From Sinorhizobium meliloti 4H41 (GTDB lineage: Bacteria > Pseudomonadota > Alphaproteobacteria > Rhizobiales > Rhizobiaceae), in NCBI RefSeq assembly GCF_000375585.1, contig NZ_AQWP01000002.1:434001-498000 (forward strand): 64,000 nt of DNA, given 5' to 3'. A program made the translations under genes and the position numbers. Below are positions 8,174 to 16,255 of this stretch, one piece after another; position 1 is the first letter of the stretch, and each line of letters starts with the position of its first letter. The notes below the pieces were generated by a model. The model made no database searches. It saw only the letters and a list, made by a program, of their open reading frames with translations, and had not been told where the DNA came from.

Positions 8174-9949
8174 CTAACGCAGCGGCCAGATCCACATCAG
8201 CATCGGCACCGCGACGATGACGATGACGATGGAAAGCGGCAGCCCCAGTCGTGGGTAGTCGCTGAACCGGTAACCGCCGGGTCCCATTACCAGCGTGTTG
8301 CATTGGTGGCCGATCGGCGTGAGGAAGTCAGAGCCGGCACCGATCGCTACCGCCATCAGGAACGCGTCTGGCCTGTATTCGAGGGCCGTTGCAAAACTGG
8401 CGGCAATCGGCGCCATGACGAGGACCGTGGCGGCATTGTTCAGGAAGGGTGTCACCGCCATGGCCGCAACGACCATGATGGCAAGCGCCCCCGCAGGCGG
8501 TAGATTCACCGCCATCCCGCTCAGCCAGCCCGCGATCAGGTCCGAGCCGCCCGTCGTGCGTAAAGTGTCGCTGACGGGAATCAGCGCGGCAAGCATGACC
8601 AGAATCGGTCCGTCCACGGCGCGGTAAACGTCACGCAGAGGGATGACGCGAAACACCACCATGGCAAGAGCCGCGGCAAAAAAGGCGATTTGCACAGGCA
8701 CGACCCCAACCGCGGTCGCCCCCATCGCGGTCGCCAGAACAAGCAACGGGACAGTGGCACGCCGAATGGTGCCGAGCAGGATTTCCCGTTGTGCGAGCGG
8801 CAGGCAGCCGAAGTCCTGCAGGAAAGACGGCAAGTCCCTGCGGGTACCCTGCAGCACGACGATGTCGCCGGCCCGCAGCCTGATGCTGCCAAGCCTCTGT
8901 TTCAGTCGTTCGCCTTGGCGGCTGACGGCCAGCAGGTTGATGTTGTGATTGTTGAAGAGCGCCAGGCGCTGAGCCGACATGCCGATGAGCGGTGAGCCGG
9001 TGGCGATCACCGCCTCGATGGCTTCGGTCTCGGCTTTCTCCTTGTCGTTCGGCATCGGCGCACGATCGCCGGAGATCTTGAGCTTTGCCTGGGAGACGAT
9101 GCGGTCGAGCGCAGCGGGACCGCCTTCGAGCAGAAGGATATCGTCCAGTTCGACGACGACATCGGGCAGCGGCGCCAGATGCGTGCCGCGACGGAAGACG
9201 GCGATCACCACGGCTCCGCCATCGCCGATCTTGACAAGATTACTGAGTGGCTTGCCGATCACAGGCGATCCGGCCGGGACCATCGCCTCGGACGTGTAGT
9301 CGGTGATCTCGATCGCCTGATGCATGCCGACCTGCTGACTTTTCCGCTCCGGCACCAGGCGATAGCCGAACAGCAGGAACACCGCGCCGACCAGTGCCAG
9401 CGAAGCGCCGACAGGCGTGAAGTCGAACATGGTGAAACTCTCGCCCGTCAGATCCGCACGCACCCGGGACACGACGACGTTGGGCGAGGTGCCGACCTGC
9501 GTCATCAGACCACCGATCAGCGAGCCGAAAGCCATGGGCATCAGGAAGACGGACGGTTGCACGTTCGAGCGACGCGCGAACTGGAACGCTACCGGAATCA
9601 TGATCGCAAGCGCGCCGATGTTCTTGATGAAGGCGGAAAGGACCGTGACCGTGACGACGAGAAGAGCGAGCTGTGCCCTTACCGATTGCAGGTCCGGAAG
9701 AAATCGCTGGATGGCGGCATCGACCACACCCGAACGCGCCACGCCCGCGCTGACGATCAATGCGCTGCCGACGATGATGACGATGTCGTCGCTGAAGCCG
9801 TCAAAAGCGTTATCGAAAGGAACGATGCCGACGGCTACCGAAAGCATCAACGCCGAGCAGGCGATGATGTCGTAGCGAAAGCGACCCCAAATGAAGAAGA
9901 TCATCATGGCGCCGAGCACGAGAAACGAAAGGGTCTGTTCGGCGGTCAT
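8174..9949 (-). CDS. SLC13-family permease with two TrkA-C domains
   Basis: The 591-residue protein has two blocks of membrane helices flanking a cytoplasmic region with two RCK/TrkA-C modules (VPAGSPVIGKPLSNL, ~210-265; ATGSPLIGMSAQRL, ~305-370). This is the standard layout of bacterial ArsB/NhaD/SLC13-like (CitMHS-like) transporters. The inner-helix motif FIKNIGALAIMIPVA and the late FLNNAATVLVMAPIA match the paired SNT-like substrate/sodium hairpins. It probably moves an inorganic anion or dicarboxylate with sodium; the substrate cannot be decided from sequence. Monocistronic. Confidence 0.9.
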   Translation of the reverse strand: MTAEQTLSFLVLGAMMIFFIWGRFRYDIIACSALMLSVAVGIVPFDNAFDGFSDDIVIIVGSALIVSAGVARSGVVDAAIQRFLPDLQSVRAQLALLVVTVTVLSAFIKNIGALAIMIPVAFQFARRSNVQPSVFLMPMAFGSLIGGLMTQVGTSPNVVVSRVRADLTGESFTMFDFTPVGASLALVGAVFLLFGYRLVPERKSQQVGMHQAIEITDYTSEAMVPAGSPVIGKPLSNLVKIGDGGAVVIAVFRRGTHLAPLPDVVVELDDILLLEGGPAALDRIVSQAKLKISGDRAPMPNDKEKAETEAIEAVIATGSPLIGMSAQRLALFNNHNINLLAVSRQGERLKQRLGSIRLRAGDIVVLQGTRRDLPSFLQDFGCLPLAQREILLGTIRRATVPLLVLATAMGATAVGVVPVQIAFFAAALAMVVFRVIPLRDVYRAVDGPILVMLAALIPVSDTLRTTGGSDLIAGWLSGMAVNLPPAGALAIMVVAAMAVTPFLNNAATVLVMAPIAASFATALEYRPDAFLMAVAIGAGSDFLTPIGHQCNTLVMGPGGYRFSDYPRLGLPLSIVIVIVAVPMLMWIWPLR

Positions 9950-10319
9950 GGGCAGTACCTGAGCAGCGAATCGTCGGGAACCGGGGTTCTGTTTGCAAGC
10001 CCATTTACCGACACCGGATCAAACGCGCGATACCACCCGAAGGTTCGGGCGGCATTGCGCGAGCATCGGCGGGCTTCGGCCATTACATCGTTCAAAGATT
10101 TCTGCCTATGCAATCGAAATATCGCGAAATCCCCACGAAACGCGGGTGGTTGCCGCGACACGCCGAACTTCCTGCTTTCTTTGCACGTTGTCGAATAAGG
10201 AATAAGGTGGTGCAACTCATGTGAGGCGAAGCATGTACATGAACCGTCACGCGATGCAATCCGCCGCAGCCTACCGCATCTTCCCTGAATCCGAAACGAA
10301 GCCGGAGAACCGCGCGACA
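9950..10319. other. Intergenic region between divergent transporter and lipoprotein genes
   Basis: About 370 bases. The first lipoprotein gene could start earlier (GTG 10221 or ATG 10233), which would use the last 100 bases. Otherwise I see no gene, repeat or recognisable site; promoters for both divergent transcripts must lie here. Confidence 0.45.
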
Positions 10320-10652
10320 ATGCAAGCCGCTGCAGGACATCCCCACACGTCCATTCGGAGGCGCGGTGCCCTGAGCACAGCTCTCTTCACCCTCTGCGCC
10401 GCCGTCGCGCTCAGCGCCTGTACATCGACGCAAACGGTTGGCTCCGGCCCCAGACTGGAACCCATTCCCGGCAGCATTACCTATGGCGGTCAACCGCGAA
10501 CGAAGCTGACGAAGGCGCCGATCGGCAGCATGGTGCCGCACCAGTTCTTCGACACCTATGGTCACCGGGTCTACGAGACCTATGTCATTAATCCGGACCG
10601 CTCGTTGCGACTGACCAGCCGCCGCATAGATTACGACATCTTCAGCGACTGA
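10320..10652 (+). CDS. Small lipoprotein, first of a tandem paralogous pair
   Basis: The 110-residue product has a twin-Arg-containing n-region, a hydrophobic stretch and the lipobox ALSAC, so it should be lipid-anchored. The mature part carries LEPIPGSITYGGQPRTK, then APIGSMVPHQFFD, RVYETYVI, and PDRSLRLTSRR. The same motifs in the same order occur in the gene at 10689. Earlier in-frame starts exist at 10221 and 10233, but they would push the signal peptide more than 50 residues from the N-terminus. ATG 10320 has GGAGAA upstream. Function unknown. Confidence 0.72.
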   Translation: MQAAAGHPHTSIRRRGALSTALFTLCAAVALSACTSTQTVGSGPRLEPIPGSITYGGQPRTKLTKAPIGSMVPHQFFDTYGHRVYETYVINPDRSLRLTSRRIDYDIFSD

Positions 10653-10688
10653 ATGCCGGCGAGAATCATGCAAGTGGCGAGGATCGTC

Positions 10689-10973
10689 ATGAAATATGTT
10701 CTTCCTATCCTGTGCATGCTCACACTTCTGACCGGCTGCGAGGCGACCTCGATGGGCTATTCGCCCTATTTGGAGCCGATTCCCGGCAGCATCACCTATG
10801 GTGGCCAGCCGCGCACCAGGCTTACCAAGGCACCGGTCGGCAGCATTGTGCCGCATCAGTTCATCGATCGATTCGGCCGCCGGGTCTACGAAAGCTATGT
10901 CATAGAGCCGGACCGATCGTTGCGGTTGGTAAGCCGCCGCTATCGCGACCTTCCACTCTTCGACGACGACTGA
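10689..10973 (+). CDS. Small lipoprotein, second of a tandem paralogous pair
   Basis: The 94-residue lipoprotein has lipobox LLTGC at residues 12-16 in a short classical signal (MKYVLPILCMLTLLTGC). Its mature part is largely the same as the upstream gene: LEPIPGSITYGGQPRTR, APVGSIVPHQFID, RVYESYVI, PDRSLRLVSRR. The 36-base spacing suggests one transcript. GAGGA lies upstream of ATG 10689. It differs from its partner in an extra acidic C-terminus (LFDDD). Tandem duplication is clear; function is unknown. Confidence 0.78.
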   Translation: MKYVLPILCMLTLLTGCEATSMGYSPYLEPIPGSITYGGQPRTRLTKAPVGSIVPHQFIDRFGRRVYESYVIEPDRSLRLVSRRYRDLPLFDDD

Positions 10974-11000
10974 ATTGGGCTACGTTCCTGCGCCGGAGCA

Positions 11001-11020
11001 CCCTGGAGCATCTTCCAGGG
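11001..11020 (+). terminator. Hairpin after the lipoprotein pair (weak terminator candidate)
   Basis: CCCTGGA and TCCAGGG form a 7-bp perfect stem with a 6-base loop 28 bases after the second lipoprotein stop. No T-run follows. Confidence 0.35.
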
Positions 11021-11117
11021 AAGTGACGCCGGTCGGGCCAACGGATTGCGGTAAAAAAGGAACCTATTGCATCGGCGCCTTCAGCGCCGCTGCAACGTAA
11101 TTACTGCGAAAATTTCT

Positions 11118-11456
11118 CTACCCTGCCTTCGTGAGCAACAGCACGCGTTTTGCCACATCGGAAAAGGTCACGCCGAGCGCCGCCCCGCCGATCCCGATAA
11201 CGCCGAGAGCGCCCATCCCCATCAGCTTCCATTTGCGCACGTCCTCGGTCACCGGTTTCATTGCGGCAATATCGTCCTTGACGAGCATCATCGAGCCCTC
11301 GAGGGTCCACATGCGCTCGACCAACTCGTCCATCCGGCGCGTCATGGATACGCGGCCGGCATCCGACCTGTCCTCCGATCGGCGCAGGTCCTCCCGCAGG
11401 TTCTTCACCTCGGCGACCAAGGTGCCGAGCTGCTGGTGAACGCCGGCCTCAATCAT
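11118..11456 (-). CDS. DUF1515-family phage-associated membrane protein
   Basis: The 112-residue protein has a long heptad-rich coiled coil (residues ~5-75, LVAEVKNLREDLRR and RMDELVERMWTLEGSM) followed by one membrane helix (LMGMGALGVIGIGGAALGV). This matches DUF1515, found in Rhizobiaceae next to phage genes. It is the last gene of the lysis cassette and its start overlaps the end of the o-spanin-like lipoprotein by 8 bases. It could serve as a holin or antiholin; that is inference from position and topology. Confidence 0.75.
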   Translation of the reverse strand: MIEAGVHQQLGTLVAEVKNLREDLRRSEDRSDAGRVSMTRRMDELVERMWTLEGSMMLVKDDIAAMKPVTEDVRKWKLMGMGALGVIGIGGAALGVTFSDVAKRVLLLTKAG

Positions 11457-11700
11457 CTCCGCCCTCCCCGTGTCTCGCACACTCCGCCCTGGTCCAGACG
11501 GACGCCGCGCAGAGGCCGACCACCGTGCGGTCGATCTTGCGCTGGTCGATCTGCGTCGCGCCGCGGGCGCCGGCAAGTTCAGTTCCCACGATGCTGCGAA
11601 GGCCGCTCACATCGACCGGTCCCGAAGTTCCACAGCCCGCCAGAAGAAGAACAGACGTCATAGTCAAAGCGCTTCGCGTCAGCGCTCTTTGCTGCTTCAT
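11449..11700 (-). CDS. Rz1-like outer-membrane lipoprotein (o-spanin candidate)
   Basis: An 83-residue lipoprotein with lipobox LLAGC (residues ~19-23) after MKQQRALTRSALTMTSV. It starts inside the preceding small membrane-protein gene and is read in another frame, overlapping it by 122 bases. This out-of-frame nesting of a lipoprotein gene in a small single-helix gene, just after an endolysin, is the hallmark of phage Rz/Rz1 spanin pairs. I do not see the proline richness of lambda Rz1. The gene is also called a plain lipoprotein in most pipelines; the spanin role is inferred from architecture. Confidence 0.7.
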   Translation of the reverse strand: MKQQRALTRSALTMTSVLLLAGCGTSGPVDVSGLRSIVGTELAGARGATQIDQRKIDRTVVGLCAASVWTRAECARHGEGGDD

Positions 11701-11824
11701 TGTTCTGCCTTTCGATTGAATTGCGGACCGCCTGCGCGGCATTCGAACGGATTTCGAGTATGGCCCAGGAAATTCCGGCCAGGATCAAGGCAGCGACGAC
11801 CAGGTTGCTCCACGGAAACGTCAT
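11579..11824 (-). CDS. Rz-like inner-membrane protein (i-spanin candidate)
   Basis: The 81-residue protein has one N-terminal membrane helix (LVVAALILAGISWAILEI) and a short, polar, helical stretch (RNSIERQNNEAAKSADAKR). It ends in a Cys-containing tail. Its start overlaps the endolysin stop as ATGA (4 bases). It is shorter than lambda Rz but has the right topology, and it hosts the out-of-frame lipoprotein gene. Together they would bridge inner and outer membranes to fuse them at the last step of lysis. Confidence 0.66.
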   Translation of the reverse strand: MTFPWSNLVVAALILAGISWAILEIRSNAAQAVRNSIERQNNEAAKSADAKRFDYDVCSSSGGLWNFGTGRCERPSQHRGN

Positions 11825-12633
11825 CGTGTGAGCCTCAAAGCGTCGCGGACCGCCGGCATCGACCAGATCGCGTAAACGGCAAAGCTGACGATTATGACGA
11901 GGATCGCAAGCTGCACCCGCCAATCCAGCGCGACGAGGTTCAGCTCCTTCAGCGCCGTGACGATCGTGCCGCCGGCCGTCAGCAACCAGGTCCAGAAGCG
12001 GCCGGACCGGGAAACCGGCTTGCCCGGGCGTGCCGGAACCACAAGCGCCGCCGCCTCGCCCGCGCGGTCCGCCTCGACCTCTCGTGGACCGGCTGCCAGC
12101 ACTGCGCGAAGCACGGCTTCCAGCTTTTCCGGCCGCACCAGCGCTCGGTTGAGCCCGTCGCCGGCATAATAGGACTGCCCGCGCCTTATCCGCTGCCGGT
12201 CACCCTGGCTATCGGCGAGAACCGGCAGAGACGCCCATTCCATCGCCAGGCGCCTCGCGAATTCAACGGGGCCGATCTTGCCGGAGATAAAGCCGGCGAA
12301 ACCGCGGCGGTTCAGAAGGTGAAGGGCGAGCCGGTCCTGAAGCGCAGGATCGAAGCGCTGATCTCCGCCCAATCCCGGTACTTCCTTCAAAAGCCCGGAA
12401 AGCGTGGCCCGCATGAACTGATAGCCCCCCGCCGCACTCGATCCATGCGCCCTCGCCCACCCCTTCTGCGCACGGATCACCTCGGCGATCGCCATGTGCG
12501 TAAGCGGCTTTGTGAGCTTTCCCTGGTTATGTCCGTAGATCACGTCGTAAGACGCGCGGCCTTTGCTGCCGACTTCCGCCTCCCGGATAAAGTCGAGCAG
12601 CATCGCCGCGCCCGGAGGCACGGTTTGGGTCAT
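11821..12633 (-). CDS. Phage endolysin, lambda R-like (GH104) with C-terminal membrane helices
   Basis: Residues ~10-170 resemble the lambda R lytic transglycosylase: FIREAE with the likely catalytic Glu, YDVIYG, SAAGGYQFMRATL, FDPALQDRLAL, LHLLNRRG and EWASLP. After a Pro/Arg linker there are one or two membrane helices near the C-terminus (TAGGTIVTAL and VQLAILVIIVSFAVYAIW), which lambda R lacks. The enzyme would cleave the glycan strands of peptidoglycan. ATG 12633 has AAAGGA upstream. The next gene overlaps by 4 bases. The helices may anchor the enzyme or act as a holin; no separate holin gene is seen upstream. Confidence 0.82.
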   Translation of the reverse strand: MTQTVPPGAAMLLDFIREAEVGSKGRASYDVIYGHNQGKLTKPLTHMAIAEVIRAQKGWARAHGSSAAGGYQFMRATLSGLLKEVPGLGGDQRFDPALQDRLALHLLNRRGFAGFISGKIGPVEFARRLAMEWASLPVLADSQGDRQRIRRGQSYYAGDGLNRALVRPEKLEAVLRAVLAAGPREVEADRAGEAAALVVPARPGKPVSRSGRFWTWLLTAGGTIVTALKELNLVALDWRVQLAILVIIVSFAVYAIWSMPAVRDALRLTR

Positions 12634-12683
12634 GGGGTTCCTTTCTGCTGAAATTGCAGTTCGTCGGCGAAAAAAGGCGGACT

Positions 12684-12742
12684 AAGGCCTGTTGAGATTC
12701 GGGATACCCGCAGCGGCTTGCTCGATCTCCTCAACAGGCCTT
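12684..12742. repeat. 13-bp inverted repeat between divergent endolysin and glycosyltransferase genes
   Basis: AAGGCCTGTTGAG (12684-12696) and its exact complement CTCAACAGGCCTT (12730-12742) are separated by 33 bases. It lies upstream of both divergent genes. It could be a regulatory cruciform, a remnant terminator or the ends of a small mobile or mosaic element. Confidence 0.6.
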
Positions 12743-12862
12743 CGTCCGTTGCGAGCTTGCTGCCGCCGAAGAAGCGCCTGGCGCTCTCGCCATGGACGCC
12801 CGTTGCGGATCGTTGCGCCATTGGATATGTGCAAGACTGATTGAACGGTAGAGATAAAATCA

Positions 12863-13705
12863 GTGCCCAAGCCGAAGGTTGTCGTCGTTTTCCCCGTCTA
12901 CAATGGCGAAAAGACACTCACCAGCAGTCTACGGTGCATTGCCGAACAGACGTTCGATGGCTTCGAAGCAATCATTCTCGACAATAAATCGACGGATAAG
13001 ACGGTCGACATAGCCGAGCAATTTTGCCGGTCGGATGAACGCTTCTCCGTCGTCAAATGCGCAGAACATGTAAGCGCGATCGATAACTTCGCGAGAGCAG
13101 TCCGGCTCGGCGCCGAACGTGGCGAATATTTTTGCCTGCGTGCATGCGATGACCATTCGTCGCCGGATTTTCTCGCGCGCTTGGTTGAAGCACTTGACGA
13201 AAATCCCGGAAAGCTTCTTGCCGCATGCTCGACGAAGCTGGTAGGGCGAAGCGGGTCCAGAATCAAAGCCCCGGACGACTCTGTCTTCGAATTCACAAGT
13301 AAATACGCATCAGGCAAGGTTCCAAGAAATCTAACGTTCCCGGCTGAGTGGATCTACGGTCTGTACAGAGCCAGCGCAAAAGAAATGCTCATGGAACGCT
13401 GGTTCGAACTTGGAAATCCTTGGTGTTTCGCATCATACGTCGTTTCAGAACTTGTCGTCCGCGACCTCGTAGTGTACGTCGACGGACCAACATTCGACTT
13501 CACAGAGGGATCTGGCTCTGAGGCGCGTTATGGGGCCAAAAGTTTTCGAGATCGCCTAACTCAGAGACTGAAATATACTAAAGGCTGCTACAATCTGGTA
13601 AAAAAGCTTCCAGATGTCAGCTGGTCGACCCGGATGAAATTCTTTCGGATGTGTTGGAACGACGCGCGACGAAAGACTCGGTATAAGATTTTTTGGATTT
13701 TCTAA
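12863..13705 (+). CDS. Family 2 glycosyltransferase inside the phage remnant
   Basis: A 280-residue GT-A glycosyltransferase: VVVVFPVYNGEKTL at the start, ILDNKSTDKT (nucleotide-sugar binding), and the region CLRACDDH, where the metal-binding Asp pair is expected. No membrane helices follow, so it is soluble or peripheral. The start is a GTG at 12863. It runs opposite to the flanking tail-fibre and lysis genes, and its codon use is visibly more AT-rich than theirs. That suggests a moron-type cargo gene that could modify surface sugars. Acceptor and sugar are unknown. Confidence 0.82.
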   Translation: MPKPKVVVVFPVYNGEKTLTSSLRCIAEQTFDGFEAIILDNKSTDKTVDIAEQFCRSDERFSVVKCAEHVSAIDNFARAVRLGAERGEYFCLRACDDHSSPDFLARLVEALDENPGKLLAACSTKLVGRSGSRIKAPDDSVFEFTSKYASGKVPRNLTFPAEWIYGLYRASAKEMLMERWFELGNPWCFASYVVSELVVRDLVVYVDGPTFDFTEGSGSEARYGAKSFRDRLTQRLKYTKGCYNLVKKLPDVSWSTRMKFFRMCWNDARRKTRYKIFWIF

Positions 13706-13772
13706 TGTCATTTGATGGCAATTGTTTCGTTGCCACAGCGCAGCTTTGTATGTCGATCCGTGACAGGACAGG

Positions 13773-14258
13773 CTAGAGGTCGGCAGATGTGGACCACATT
13801 GCGTCAATCTGCTCGTCCGAGAGGCCGAGGGCGGTGCCAATGAGGTCTATGAGCGGATGCGCGCGGTTGAATGTGGTGGCGTATTCCCACTCAATTTTCG
13901 CAACCTCCTTCTCAGGACCTTCCTGCACTGTCTCAATAGCGGCCGCGACCTGAGCCGGAGTAAACCCGTTCTTGACGAGGCCTAGACGAAACCGACGGGT
14001 GGTCAGTAGCGGAAGCGATGCACGGACTTGCTCCGTCGTCGGCGGTACATAGCTTTGAACCGGAAAGTCCGGATGCTGCTTCATCCAGGTACGGATTGCT
14101 GGGTTCGCACCGATCGAGTCGTCAGGTGTGGAAACGTAGTGTTCGAAACGTTCCTCCACGCCGTTGATCCTCAACGTGAGATCAAGGTCGTAGATGCCAG
14201 GGGTCGGCGTATCCGTGACCTTGTGGACGGTGACCACCTCGAAAATCGACTTTTCCAT
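13773..14258 (-). CDS. Phage tail-fibre accessory protein (assembly-chaperone-like)
   Basis: The 161-residue protein starts directly after the tail-fibre stop codon with no gap (fibre ends at 14259, this gene starts at 14258). It contains VSTPDDSIGANPAIRTWM, KNGFTPAQVAAAI and LSDEQIDAMW, a pattern typical of small phage proteins encoded just behind fibre genes and often called fibre assembly or hypothetical. I cannot assign a precise family. It probably helps fold or attach the fibre. Confidence 0.65.
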   Translation of the reverse strand: MEKSIFEVVTVHKVTDTPTPGIYDLDLTLRINGVEERFEHYVSTPDDSIGANPAIRTWMKQHPDFPVQSYVPPTTEQVRASLPLLTTRRFRLGLVKNGFTPAQVAAAIETVQEGPEKEVAKIEWEYATTFNRAHPLIDLIGTALGLSDEQIDAMWSTSADL

Positions 14259-15746
14259 TTAAGCGACCCTTTGCATGATGTTGTACTCGCCGTTGCCATT
14301 GACTACTCCGCGTGAGCGCCAGGTCCCCGCCAATGCTGCTCCGGCGCTCGGGTGGGTCGATGGGACGTAGTACCTGTTGATCGAATTGTGGAGGGTGGGG
14401 GTGCCGGAGGCATTGCGTGCAATGTTGGCGTCGTTACCCAGTGCCACAATATGGCCGAGCGGAAAGCTCGTGTCGTTGGCACCAGTTCCAACATAGACCT
14501 CCGCCGCAGTAAACCCGAGGGCATGGGTGTGGCTGGTAGACGTGACGGAGTTTGTCGTCGAGTTGGTAATGTCGCCAGGCGTGCCGAGCGTCAGGGTGCG
14601 ATCTGCGGCAAGCGTGCCGCCGCCGGTCAGGCCGTTGCCGGCGATGATCTGTTTTGCAGAATTCGCCGGCGTGTAGCCATAGATCGAGTTGAGGTCGGCC
14701 GAGGATAGATTTCCGGAGTGATAGACGACGTGCTCGGCGCCGTTGACCTGGAATTCCAGGCTGTCGGCGCCGCCGGAATTCTTCAGTGTGAGGGCCGTGT
14801 CGCCGCCGGTCGCCGTATCGTTATAAATGCGAAACCCTTGATTCACCCCCGTGCCGTCGGTGTGCTGGATATAAGCTTGGCGAGTGGCCCCTTTATAGAA
14901 GCTCACATACGGATCGTCGGTGGAGGCGGGGCCAACGATACGTATCGCCTCGCCGGGGGTGGTGATCGTATGGGTGCCGGTCTGGCCGAGCGTCGTGATG
15001 CCGTCATAGGCTCCGGCAATTCTGGCGTTCGGAATGGTTCCGGTCGTGAGATTGGAAGCGCTGTTCGCACCGAGATTGGACCTCGCCGTCGCGGCGTCCG
15101 TCGAGCCCGTACCTCCTTCGGCGAGCGCAAGCGGTGTTGCCAGCGTCAGGCCCGAGGAATTGAGGCGGCCGACTTCCGTTCCGTTGACGTTCCACACATG
15201 AGAGGAGTTGGCCGGGACCGTATAGTTCAGGGTCGAACCCGTGATCGTGAATCCGTAACCGCTGTAGAGCTGGATATGCTTCGAAAGATCGGTGTTCCCG
15301 GCAGCAACCGCATTGGCGAAGCTTACGCCGGACGAGAAATTCTTGCCCGCCATCGAGCCCGGAAGCCGTGCGTCGGAAATCGTTCCCGAGCTGAGATCCG
15401 AGGCCGATCCGGACGACGCCACTGCCGCAAGGCCGAGCGTGGTCTTCACGGCAGCGGCGCTGGTGTCGTCGAGGATCGTTCGCGCAAATGGCGTCAGCGC
15501 CGTGGTCGCATAGACATCCGATGCGGTCGTGTAGATCGTCCTGTCTGCGGCGGTCGTCAGCCCGGAGATCGACTGTAAGCCCGCGTCGTAGGCCTGCACG
15601 TCCGCTCCGATTGCCACTCCGAGCGTCGTCCGGGCGGTATTCGTTCGTTGCCGCCTGTGGAGCTCCGCCATCAGCAGCATCTGTTCCCTGAGCATCGCGG
15701 AAAGGCCGGACGCAATTGTCCCCTCGGATGGGTTGGATACGCTCAT
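14259..15746 (-). CDS. Phage tail fibre protein
   Basis: The 495-residue protein has the repeating fibre motif ARTTLG/VKTTLG/ARSNLG with GGTGSTDAAT, SSGTISDARLPG and TTGTIPNARIAG, and a C-terminal receptor-like region rich in Gly, Asn and Thr. These are standard features of siphovirus/myovirus tail fibres in Alphaproteobacteria. No baseplate, tail tube, head or packaging genes lie nearby, so the phage has been reduced. The partner gene at 13773 follows without a gap. Confidence 0.85.
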   Translation of the reverse strand: MSVSNPSEGTIASGLSAMLREQMLLMAELHRRQRTNTARTTLGVAIGADVQAYDAGLQSISGLTTAADRTIYTTASDVYATTALTPFARTILDDTSAAAVKTTLGLAAVASSGSASDLSSGTISDARLPGSMAGKNFSSGVSFANAVAAGNTDLSKHIQLYSGYGFTITGSTLNYTVPANSSHVWNVNGTEVGRLNSSGLTLATPLALAEGGTGSTDAATARSNLGANSASNLTTGTIPNARIAGAYDGITTLGQTGTHTITTPGEAIRIVGPASTDDPYVSFYKGATRQAYIQHTDGTGVNQGFRIYNDTATGGDTALTLKNSGGADSLEFQVNGAEHVVYHSGNLSSADLNSIYGYTPANSAKQIIAGNGLTGGGTLAADRTLTLGTPGDITNSTTNSVTSTSHTHALGFTAAEVYVGTGANDTSFPLGHIVALGNDANIARNASGTPTLHNSINRYYVPSTHPSAGAALAGTWRSRGVVNGNGEYNIMQRVA

Positions 15747-15888
15747 CCGTGATCACGCCTCTATATTTTTGCGAATTGCGGTCGTAGCCGGCGTAAGCAT
15801 CGCTTCGTCTTTGCTGGACTGCGCCGGAATAAGATCAATAATGTCCCCAATGCCGTGCTGACATACGAAGCGCCGATGGGAGAAAATC

Positions 15889-16230
15889 ATGATCGAAGGC
15901 CATTGCCATTGCAGGGCGGTCCGCGTCGCGGTCCCCGTCCGCCCGGAGACGCTCGGCGATTGCAACTGCTCGCTTTGCAGCAGGCTCGGCACGCTTTGGG
16001 GCTATTACCCTTCCAGCGAGGTCAGCATCACCGATCCTGAAAGAAAGCTCGTCGGATATGTCCAAGGCGACAGGACCTTGACCATGCATCACTGCGGCGT
16101 TTGCGGCTGCATAACCCACTGGTCGCCGGCCGGCCGCAGCTCACCGCGCATGGGGGTCAACATGCGCGTCTTCGATCGTTCGGTCTGGGAAGACATCCCG
16201 CACCGCCTTATCGACGGCGCGAGTTGGTGA
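15889..16230 (+). CDS. Short GFA-family zinc protein
   Basis: A 113-residue protein with the GFA cysteine set: CHC near residue 6, CNCSLC near residue 26 and CGVCGC near residue 69. It is shorter than the 153-residue relative at 6963 and lacks its C-terminal extension. GGGAGAAAATC precedes ATG 15889. It is expected to bind zinc; any carbon-sulfur lyase activity is unproven for this group. Monocistronic, between phage genes and a DUF3309 gene. Confidence 0.85.
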   Translation: MIEGHCHCRAVRVAVPVRPETLGDCNCSLCSRLGTLWGYYPSSEVSITDPERKLVGYVQGDRTLTMHHCGVCGCITHWSPAGRSSPRMGVNMRVFDRSVWEDIPHRLIDGASW

Positions 16231-16255
16231 AATCGGCTCTCTGTGCCTCGGGCCT

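Noticed and set aside
9179-10198. 339-codon plus-strand frame opposite the SLC13 permease
   Set aside because: Shadow of the minus-strand gene with repeated His/Arg/Asp and no homology features.
11470-12651. 393-codon plus-strand frame opposite the lysis cassette
   Set aside because: Composition is Arg-rich and featureless, whereas the minus strand has coherent endolysin and membrane proteins.
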